Assembly (NCBI GenBank): GCA_028290925.1
Contig: JAQGIX010000024.1
Coordinates: 1 to 7,733, forward strand
Length of the DNA stretch: 7,733 nt
Direction of reading: 5' to 3'
Source of the DNA: Phenylobacterium sp.
GTDB lineage: Bacteria > Pseudomonadota > Alphaproteobacteria > Caulobacterales > Caulobacteraceae
A program made the translations under genes and the position numbers. Under the pieces are notes generated by a model. It did not search any database. It was not told where the DNA came from and saw nothing but the letters and a program-made list of their open reading frames with translations. Positions 1 through 5,876 of this stretch are shown piece after piece (position 1 is the stretch's first letter; the number at the start of each line of letters is the position of its first letter).

Positions 1-1
1 G

Positions 2-1099
2 AACCACTCCGGCCTGACGCGAGCGGAACTGCAGGCCGCGCTGACAGACGCCGGCGTGGTCCGGCCCGACAAGTCGAAGATGCGCGCCGGCCAGGTCTGG
101 CGCTGGGTGCACCACTACGGCGTCACCGACTTCGAGCGGATGAGCGATGTGGCCAAGGAGACGCGCGCTGCGCTCGCCGAGGCCTTCAGCCTGGCGCGCC
201 CGGAGGTGGTCGAGCGCCAGGTCTCCCGCGACGGCACCCGCAAGTGGCTGATCCGCACCGCCCCGGGCATCGAGATCGAGACGGTCTATATCCCCGACGT
301 CGGCCGGGCCGGGGCGCTCTGCGTCTCCAGCCAGGTCGGCTGCACGCTCAACTGCACCTTCTGCCACACCGGCACCCAGGCGCTGGTGCGCAACCTCACC
401 GGGGCGGAGATCGTGGCCCAGGTGCAGGTGGCCCGCGACGACCTCGGCGAATGGCCCTCCCCCAAGGAGGACCGCCGGCTCTCCAACATCGTCTTCATGG
501 GCATGGGCGAGCCGCTCTACAATCTGGACAACGTGGCCGCGGCCATCGACATCATCGCCGACAACGAGGGCATCGCCATCTCGCGGCGGCGGATCACCGT
601 GTCGACCTCGGGCGTGGTCCCGGAGCTGACGGCGCTGGGCGAGCGGACCCAGGCCATGCTGGCCATCTCGCTGCACGCCACCAACGATCCGCTGCGCGAA
701 CAGCTGGTGCCGCTCAACAAGAAGTACCCGATCGCCGAGCTGATGGCCGCGATCCGCGCCTATCCGGGCCTCTCCAACGCCAAGCGGGTGACCTTCGAGT
801 ACGTCATGCTGAAGGGCGTCAACGACGGCCTGGCCGACGCCAAGGCCCTGGTGCAGCTGCTCAAGGGCGTGCCGGCCAAGATCAACCTGATCCCGTTCAA
901 CCCGTGGCCGGGCTCCACCTATGAGTGTTCCGACTGGCCGACCATCGAGGCCTTCGCCGCGGTGCTGAACCGAGCCGGCTACGCCTCGCCGATCCGCACG
1001 CCGCGCGGCCGGGACATCCTGGCCGCCTGCGGCCAGCTGAAGAGCGAGAGCGAGAAGGTCCGGGCCTCGGCCCGGCGCAAGGCGCCCGCCGCCGACTGA
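2..1099 (+). CDS. rlmN: RlmN: dual-specificity 23S rRNA/tRNA adenine-C2 methyltransferase (5' end outside window)
   Basis: Radical-SAM enzyme that methylates C2 of A2503 in 23S rRNA and of A37 in some tRNAs, in the cytoplasm. The frame is open to the left edge and reads NHSGLTRAELQAAL, a normal RlmN N-terminal segment, so the true start lies upstream; the GTG at 56 is internal. Counting from that GTG, the 4Fe-4S/SAM cysteines are C96, C100 and C103 (motif GCTLNCTFC), followed by the MGMGEPLYN segment. The second catalytic cysteine is C325, in ILAACGQL (codon 1028-1030). The glutamate before TVYIP (E75) matches a conserved RlmN active-site acid. The 365 residues present suggest that only about 20 are missing. 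The family call is near certain from these motifs. No T-rich terminator follows, and 62 bases separate it from the next gene. Confidence 0.97.
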   Translation, partial: NHSGLTRAELQAALTDAGVVRPDKSKMRAGQVWRWVHHYGVTDFERMSDVAKETRAALAEAFSLARPEVVERQVSRDGTRKWLIRTAPGIEIETVYIPDVGRAGALCVSSQVGCTLNCTFCHTGTQALVRNLTGAEIVAQVQVARDDLGEWPSPKEDRRLSNIVFMGMGEPLYNLDNVAAAIDIIADNEGIAISRRRITVSTSGVVPELTALGERTQAMLAISLHATNDPLREQLVPLNKKYPIAELMAAIRAYPGLSNAKRVTFEYVMLKGVNDGLADAKALVQLLKGVPAKINLIPFNPWPGSTYECSDWPTIEAFAAVLNRAGYASPIRTPRGRDILAACGQLKSESEKVRASARRKAPAAD

Positions 1100-1161
1100 C
1101 GCGCGGCCATGACGATCTGAAATCGTGATATCCAGCGGCGAGTTTCGAGGGGCGCGTCGCC

Positions 1162-1584
1162 ATGCCGTTTCCATCTCCCGAGGTCCAGGCCTTCGCCACG
1201 GGCTTCCCGATCACCCTGCTGCACGCCGGCGTCACGGTGGCGATGCTGTTCGCCGCGGCCGCGGTCTACGTCATGCTGACCCCGCACAAGGAGATCACCC
1301 TGATCCGCGAGGGGAACGCCGCCGCGGCCCTGTCGCTGGGCGGGGTGCTGGTCGGCCTGGCGATCCCGCTGGCGGTGTCGCTGAAGGCCTCCACGACGCT
1401 GGTCGAACTGGGCATCTGGGGCGTCTCGACGGTGGCGGTGCAGCTGCTGATCTTCCGGGTGGTGGACCTGGTGCTGCACGGCCTGCCCAAGCGCATCCAG
1501 GACGGCGAGATCTCGGCCGCCACCATGCTGGTGGGCGCCAAGCTCGCCACGGCGCTGATCCTGGGGGCCGCTGTCTCCGGCTGA
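1162..1584 (+). CDS. DUF350 family inner-membrane protein
   Basis: A 140-residue, very hydrophobic protein with about four predicted membrane helices (roughly residues 14-38, 54-74, 80-105 and 118-138). The family signature is visible: a short loop reading HKEITLIREGNAAAALSLGG, then a glycine/alanine-rich second helix, IWG at the start of the third, and a polar loop before the fourth. The length is typical of DUF350 (UPF0719/YjfL-like). Its molecular function is unknown, and I do not infer one. The ATG at 1162 has a GAGGGG ribosome binding site about 9 bases upstream. Only 3 bases separate its stop from the next start, so the two genes are probably co-transcribed and translationally coupled. 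Family confidence is high; a functional link to the protease-like neighbour is inference. Confidence 0.88.
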   Translation: MPFPSPEVQAFATGFPITLLHAGVTVAMLFAAAAVYVMLTPHKEITLIREGNAAAALSLGGVLVGLAIPLAVSLKASTTLVELGIWGVSTVAVQLLIFRVVDLVLHGLPKRIQDGEISAATMLVGAKLATALILGAAVSG

Positions 1585-1587
1585 TCC

Positions 1588-2415
1588 ATGCATTTCCCGC
1601 GGCTCCCCGACTGGCTGATCTACGCCGCGGTGGTGGTGGCCCTGTTGTTCGTCGCCGTCGGCCGGCGGGAGCGGGCCGACGCCCCGCCCGCGCCACCGCC
1701 GACGTCGGAGGCGGAGGGCTCCACCCTGGGCCCAGCCTCGCCGTTCGATCCCTCGGTGGTGGTCGATGTGGCCTCCAAGGCCGAGCCGGCGGCCGGCACC
1801 GCCTTCTCGGTGGCTGAAAGCGGCGTCTGGGTCACCGCCCGGCACGTGGTCGAGGGCTGCACCCAGACCGCCATCGTCGTCGCCCCCGGCCGCGGCGTGG
1901 CGGCCAAGGTCAGGATCGACCCGCGCGGCGAGGCCGCCATCCTGACCACCGAGGGCGGCGCCCCGGCCCTGCCGCTCAACCTGGCGGGGGACCTCAGGCG
2001 CGGCGAGCGGGCCTTCCATCCCGGCTATCCGCAGGGCCAGCCCGGCGAGGCGACCTCACGGCTGCTGGGCCGCGAGAACCTGGTGGTGCGCGGCCGTGGC
2101 GCGCGCACCGAGTCGGTGCTGGTCTGGGCCGAGGCCGGCCGCACCGACGGGCTGCACGGCACCCTGGGCGGCCTCTCCGGCGCGCCGGCGCTGGACGAGC
2201 ATGGCCGGGTGATCGGGGTGACCATCGCCGAGGCCCCGCGCCGCGGCCGCATCTACACCACCTCGCCGGAGACCGTGCGCAACACGCTGGCGGGCGCGGG
2301 CCAGCCGATCGCCGCCGCGCTCCCCGAGGCGATCACCCCGGACAACTACGGCCGGGTCGCCGACGACCTGCGCCGGTCGTTGCGGGTGGCCCAGGTGATC
2401 TGCCTGAAGACCTAA
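1588..2415 (+). CDS. Membrane-anchored trypsin-like serine protease domain protein
   Basis: A 275-residue protein. Residues 9-24 form one N-terminal hydrophobic segment (signal anchor), followed by a proline-rich linker (about 32-55) and a chymotrypsin-fold domain predicted to face the periplasm. Visible landmarks are the His motif TARHVVEG (H86), GYPQGQPGE (146-154), and the nucleophile motif GGLSGAPALD with S197, the counterpart of GNSGGP. Where HtrA/trypsin proteins have Asp (usually DLAVL), this one has Glu: DPRGEAAIL, E115. The triad would then be His/Glu/Ser, unless D111 serves or the protein is a weak or inactive protease. Two cysteines (C91, C272) could form a disulfide. No PDZ domain follows. 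Translation probably depends on coupling to the preceding DUF350 gene, since no good ribosome binding site sits before the ATG. Substrate is unknown. Confidence 0.8.
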   Translation: MHFPRLPDWLIYAAVVVALLFVAVGRRERADAPPAPPPTSEAEGSTLGPASPFDPSVVVDVASKAEPAAGTAFSVAESGVWVTARHVVEGCTQTAIVVAPGRGVAAKVRIDPRGEAAILTTEGGAPALPLNLAGDLRRGERAFHPGYPQGQPGEATSRLLGRENLVVRGRGARTESVLVWAEAGRTDGLHGTLGGLSGAPALDEHGRVIGVTIAEAPRRGRIYTTSPETVRNTLAGAGQPIAAALPEAITPDNYGRVADDLRRSLRVAQVICLKT

Positions 2416-3755
2416 ACTGCGGCCGGCGCGGGCGTCTTGTGCAGCCGCCAGAGCAGCAGGAACAGCAGCAGCGGCGGGATGGCCATCAGGCCGGTGCCGA
2501 TGAAGGCCACCGCATAGGCGCCCAGCAGGCCGTGGGTGCGGGCCAGGGTCTCCACCGCCACGCCGGAGAAGCCCTTCAGGAACTTGCCCAGCAAGGCGTA
2601 GGTCGAGGACAGCAGGGCGTACTGGGTGGCGGTGTAGCCGAGCCCCGTGAGGCTCGACATATAGGCCACCAGCGCCACCCCGGCGAAGGCCTGGGCGAAG
2701 CTGTCGAGGCCCATGATGGCCGCGAAGGTCGGCATGTCGGCGTGCAGGCTGAGGATCGCGAAGGCCGAGGTGCCGAGCCCTTCCAGCAGCACCCCGATCA
2801 TCAGCGAGCGGAACACCCCCAGCCGCACCGAGCTCAGGCCGCCGATCGCGATGCCGACGAAGGTGGCGACGAGGCCGACCGAGCCGCGCACCAGGGCCAC
2901 CGTGTCCTTGGTCAGCCCGAGGTCGTGATAGTAGGGGTTGTACATCGGCCCCATGACGAAGTCGGGGAGCCGGTAGAGCGCCACGGCCAGCAGCATGACC
3001 AGGCCAATGGCCTTGTGCTTGGCGAAGAAGTCCACGAACGGCCCGATCACGGCGTCGAAGAAGCCGCGCGGCGTCCACAGCGGCGCCTTGGAATGCAGCA
3101 CGGCGTCGGCCCGCGCGGGCTCGAAGGCGAAGAAGGTCGCGGCCACGCCGATCCCCATGGTGATCGCCATGCCGACATAGGACATCGGCCAGCCGACCCG
3201 GGCGGCGACGGCGATGACCAGGGCGTCGGTGACCAGCAGGGCGATCCGGTAGCCCAGCTGGGCGGCGGAGGTCATCAGGCCGACCTCGTCGCTGTCGGCG
3301 GCCGCTTCGATCCGCCAGGCGTCGATGGCGATGTCCTGGGTCGCGGACGCAAAGGCGGTCAGCAGCGCGAAGGCCCCGATCGCCGTGAGGCCGCCGGCCA
3401 CCCCCACCGAGGCCATGCCGATGAGACCGAGAGCCACCAGCAGCTGGGCGAACAGGATCCAGCCGCGCCGCCGCCCCAGTCGGCCGAGCAGCGGCACGTC
3501 CACCCGGTCGACGATCGGCGCCCAGAAGACCTTCATGGTGTAGGCCAGGCCGACCCAGGAGATGAAGCCGATCGCCTTGAGGCCCGTGCCCTCATCGCGC
3601 AGCCAGTAGCCGAAGGTGTTGGCGGTGAGCAGGAACGGCAGGCCCGAGGAGAACCCCAGCGCCAGCATCACCGCCACCTTCGGCTGGCGGACCGAGGCCA
3701 GCACCTCCATGGCGGTGCGCTTGCGGCGCGGCGCCGCGGTCGAGGTTGCGGTCAT
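2412..3755 (-). CDS. AmpG-like MFS permease
   Basis: A 447-residue polytopic inner-membrane protein with about 12 hydrophobic helices. AmpG permeases bring GlcNAc-anhydroMurNAc-peptides, released by cell-wall turnover, into the cytoplasm for recycling. AmpG-type motifs are GFSSGLPFLLT (34-44), KVFWAPIVDRVD with the following basic loop GRLGRRRGW (75-99), and ATQDIAIDAWRIE (138-150), a loop characteristic of this family. Other major-facilitator members in the AmpG branch carry other substrates, so the muropeptide role is likely but unproven. The chosen ATG at 3755 has a GAAGG ribosome binding site 7-8 bases upstream; the frame stays open further upstream but reads as a shadow of the kinase. 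It lies 38 bases downstream of the kinase gene on the same strand and is probably co-transcribed with it. Its stop codon overlaps that of the convergent protease-like gene. Confidence 0.85.
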   Translation of the reverse strand: MTATSTAAPRRKRTAMEVLASVRQPKVAVMLALGFSSGLPFLLTANTFGYWLRDEGTGLKAIGFISWVGLAYTMKVFWAPIVDRVDVPLLGRLGRRRGWILFAQLLVALGLIGMASVGVAGGLTAIGAFALLTAFASATQDIAIDAWRIEAAADSDEVGLMTSAAQLGYRIALLVTDALVIAVAARVGWPMSYVGMAITMGIGVAATFFAFEPARADAVLHSKAPLWTPRGFFDAVIGPFVDFFAKHKAIGLVMLLAVALYRLPDFVMGPMYNPYYHDLGLTKDTVALVRGSVGLVATFVGIAIGGLSSVRLGVFRSLMIGVLLEGLGTSAFAILSLHADMPTFAAIMGLDSFAQAFAGVALVAYMSSLTGLGYTATQYALLSSTYALLGKFLKGFSGVAVETLARTHGLLGAYAVAFIGTGLMAIPPLLLFLLLWRLHKTPAPAAV

Positions 3756-3793
3756 GCTCGGCCTTCGCTTAGAGCGCGCGCCGGCGCCCGAAC

Positions 3794-5329
3794 TCAGGCG
3801 AGCTTGGCCTGCTGCGCTGCGGGCGTCCAGCCGCGGCCGGCCCAGCGCGTCAGCATGACCCGCAGGGCGTCCGGCGAGAGCGGCTTCACCAGGAAATCGT
3901 TCATGCCGGCGGCCAGGCAGCGGCGGCGGTCGTCCTCGAAGGCGTTGGCGGTGAGCGCCACGATCGGCGCGCCGACCCCCTGCGCCCGCAGCGCGCGGGC
4001 GGCCTCCTCGCCGGACAGGCCGGGCATGCGCATGTCCATCAGGATCAGGTCGTAGGTCCCGACCTTGGCCGCCGCCAAGGCCTCCTCGCCACTGATGGCG
4101 TGATCGACCGAGCAGCCCTCGCGGGTCAGGAGGGCGCGGGCCAGGAGGGCGTTGATCGGATTGTCCTCCACCAGCAGCACCCGCGCGCCCGGCGCGGCGG
4201 CCATGGCGATGCGCTCGTCGTCGGGGGCCGGCGCGGCTCCGCGGCCCTCGCCGGCGGCGATCAGCACCCGCTCGACCAGCGAGCCGCGACGCAGCGGCTT
4301 GATGAGGTAGCCCGCATAGCCTGCGCGGCGGTAGGCGCCCATGCGGTCGCGTTCCTCCGGGGCCAGCAGCACGATGGCCGCCCGTCCGGGCGGCGGCCGG
4401 CGGCGCTTCAGGGGCTCCAGGGCGTGGTCGATGAGCAGCACGTCGCCGGGCGCGCTCTTGCCCAGCACCTCGTCGAGATCGGCGCCGGCGATCGCCTGGC
4501 CGCCGCAGGCCGTGACCTGGCGGCAGGCGGCGTCCTTGAGGATCGGATTGGGGGAGGCGATGAGGATGCGGCGGCCGTCGAGCTCGCGGGTCGCTTCGCC
4601 CGCCGCGCGGACCCTGAACGCCGCCTCGAACCAGAACAGGGCGCCGCCGCCGCGCCGGGTCTCGACGCCGACCTCGCCGTCCATCGCCTGGGCGAGGCGT
4701 CGGGCGATGGCCAGGCCCAGGCCCGCCCCGCCCGGATCGGCGCGGCCGACCTCGGCCTGGGCGAAGGCCTCGAAGATCCGCTCCCGCTCGGCGGCGGAGA
4801 CGCCGGGACCGGTGTCCTCGACGGTGAAGCGCACGCACCCAGCGCGCGTCGGCTCGGCGGCGATCAGCACGCCGCCCTCCTTGGTGAACTTCACGGCGTT
4901 GCCGGCGAAGTTGAGCAGGATCTGGCGCAGCCGGCCCTCGTCGGCGTGGATCTCGGCGAGCTGCGGCGGGGCGGTCCAGGCGATCTCCAGGCCCTTCTCA
5001 CGGGCCCGCGGCGAAAGCAGCTCGGCCACGCCGCGCAACAGGGTCTCGACGTCGGTCGGCTCCGGATTCAGCTCCACGCGGCCGGCGCCCAGCTTGGAGA
5101 AGTCGAGCACGTCGTTGACCAGGGTGAGCAGGTGCTCGCCACTTTCGCGCAGGGCGGCGGTATAGGCGCGCTGCTCGGCGGTGAGCCGGGTGCCTTCGAG
5201 CAGCCGGGCCATGCCGATCACCCCGTTGAGCGGGGTGCGGAACTCATGACTCATCGACGCCAGCTGCTCGGCGCTGATCTGGGCGCGCCTCGGTCGGCGT
5301 TCGCTTAAGGGGTCGCGGGGATGTCTCAT
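3794..5329 (-). CDS. shkA: Sensor-less hybrid histidine kinase, ShkA-like (HisKA-HATPase-pseudoREC-REC)
   Basis: A 511-residue soluble kinase with only about 20 residues before the H box, so no sensor or membrane domain. Order: HisKA (about 20-85; phospho-acceptor H28 in SHEFRTPLNG); HATPase (about 125-238; N box N140/N144, EDTGPG at 171-176, GGAGLGLAIA); receiver 1 (about 252-358), with D301 but lacking the acidic pair (IASPNP replaces VVDDN), hence a pseudo-receiver; linker with DDER (370-373); and an intact receiver 2 (about 382-496; E388/D389, D432, K482). Caulobacter ShkA has this exact architecture. From memory, its H23, D430, linker DDR motif and c-di-GMP residues R324/Y338/R344 align here with H28, D432, D371-R373 and R327/Y341/R347. 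In Caulobacter c-di-GMP binding to receiver 1 releases ShkA to phosphorylate ShpA and then TacA. Orthology is inference; the domain call is near certain. The ATG at 5329 has only a weak ribosome binding site. Confidence 0.88.
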   Translation of the reverse strand: MRHPRDPLSERRPRRAQISAEQLASMSHEFRTPLNGVIGMARLLEGTRLTAEQRAYTAALRESGEHLLTLVNDVLDFSKLGAGRVELNPEPTDVETLLRGVAELLSPRAREKGLEIAWTAPPQLAEIHADEGRLRQILLNFAGNAVKFTKEGGVLIAAEPTRAGCVRFTVEDTGPGVSAAERERIFEAFAQAEVGRADPGGAGLGLAIARRLAQAMDGEVGVETRRGGGALFWFEAAFRVRAAGEATRELDGRRILIASPNPILKDAACRQVTACGGQAIAGADLDEVLGKSAPGDVLLIDHALEPLKRRRPPPGRAAIVLLAPEERDRMGAYRRAGYAGYLIKPLRRGSLVERVLIAAGEGRGAAPAPDDERIAMAAAPGARVLLVEDNPINALLARALLTREGCSVDHAISGEEALAAAKVGTYDLILMDMRMPGLSGEEAARALRAQGVGAPIVALTANAFEDDRRRCLAAGMNDFLVKPLSPDALRVMLTRWAGRGWTPAAQQAKLA

Positions 5330-5355
5330 CGGCGCGGAGCCTAGGGGCCAACCGC

Positions 5356-5370
5356 TTAACGGGCGGTCAA
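5356..5370 (-). promoter_or_regulatory. CtrA-like binding motif upstream of the kinase
   Basis: Read on the minus strand the site is TTGA-N7-TTAA, seven of eight matches to the CtrA consensus TTAA-N7-TTAA. It lies 26-40 bases before the kinase ATG, in the 63-base gap after the HTH gene. TTAA is uncommon in such GC-rich DNA, which lends it some weight. The motif also sits in a small inverted repeat (ACCGC at 5351-5355, GCGGT at 5363-5367). CtrA governs cell-cycle genes in Caulobacterales, and a ShkA-like kinase would be a sensible target. No core promoter elements could be assigned. This is a motif match only. Confidence 0.3.
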
Positions 5371-5392
5371 ATGGCCGCGGCGCGTCCGCGGA

Positions 5393-5779
5393 TCAGCTCT
5401 GGAGGTGGGCCATTTCCTTGGCGAGCGTCAAAAGCGCATGTCGGGCCCGCGCGTCGTCGACGGCGTTGAAGGCCCGCAGCATCTCGATCGCCCCGGGCCG
5501 GGCCAGCGCGCGGAACAGCTCGTCGTCCTCGTCGCGCCCGGCGCCGTCCTCGCACACCAGCCAAGCGACGGTGGTGGACAGCGCGTCGGCCGCGACGGCC
5601 AGCGTGGAGGCGGCGATGCGGTTGGCGCCGCGCTCGTACTTCTGCACCTGCTGGAAGGAGACGCCGAGTTTCTCCGCCAGGTCCGACTGGCTGAGGCCCA
5701 GCTGGCGGCGGCGTGCGCGCAGCCGCGCCCCGATCGACAGCTCCAGGGCGGCATAGCGGCCGTGCTCGTTGCGCTCCAT
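5393..5779 (-). CDS. XRE-family helix-turn-helix transcriptional regulator
   Basis: A 128-residue DNA-binding protein. Residues 16-70 form a Cro/C1-type HTH: IGARLRARRRQLGLSQSDLA, then EKLGVSFQQVQKYERG, with recognition helix about 41-50. The C-terminal half is helical and acidic in the middle (GRDEDDELF), ending in a segment (about 97-128) resembling the tails of many alphaproteobacterial XRE regulators. No ligand domain is recognisable. The ATG at 5779 has a GGAG ribosome binding site at good spacing; the frame continues open upstream, but those codons run through the divergent intergenic region and the adjacent LuxR gene. It stands first in a minus-strand run with the kinase (63-base gap) and the permease, and could control that run or the divergent LuxR-type gene. 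Target unknown. Confidence 0.88.
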   Translation of the reverse strand: MERNEHGRYAALELSIGARLRARRRQLGLSQSDLAEKLGVSFQQVQKYERGANRIAASTLAVAADALSTTVAWLVCEDGAGRDEDDELFRALARPGAIEMLRAFNAVDDARARHALLTLAKEMAHLQS

Positions 5780-5876
5780 GCGGGGCTCCGTCGCCGGTGG
5801 CGAGCATAACCCAAGGACACGCCCATGTTGCGTAAAACTGGACGTGCGGCGCGGGGCGCCGTTAATTGTGTTCGTG
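5780..5876. promoter_or_regulatory. Divergent intergenic region between XRE and LuxR-type genes
   Basis: About 97 bases between two divergently read regulator genes, so promoters for both should lie here. It is less GC-rich than its surroundings, with stretches such as GCGTAAAAC (5830-5838) and GTTAATTG (5861-5868). A perfect inverted repeat, CGGCGC-GGG-GCGCCG (5847-5861), and a weaker one, ACGC-N7-GCGT (5819-5833), could be operator sites. No -35/-10 pair met a standard I would defend. Confidence 0.4.

Noticed and set aside
56..58. GTG as the start of rlmN
   Set aside because: The frame upstream is open to the window edge and encodes recognisable RlmN N-terminal sequence, so the gene is cut by the window rather than starting here.
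1109..1129. Terminator after rlmN
   Set aside because: ATGACGAT and ATCGTGAT pair imperfectly (one mismatch) and are not followed by a T-run.
3756..4838. Extending the permease upstream to make an 808-residue protein
   Set aside because: The added region is an out-of-phase shadow of the kinase gene; AmpG-like sequence begins right after the ATG at 3755, which has a ribosome binding site.
2439..5308. Very long + strand open frames opposite the permease and kinase (for example 2439-4055 and 4100-5308)
   Set aside because: They are antisense to genes with unmistakable domains; their products are low-complexity Gly/Arg/Gln/His-rich shadows typical of GC-rich DNA.
5330..5395. HTH-kinase fusion by read-through of the XRE stop codon
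   Set aside because: The two genes are in the same phase with 21 open codons between them, but the linking codons look non-coding and the phase match has a one-in-three chance.
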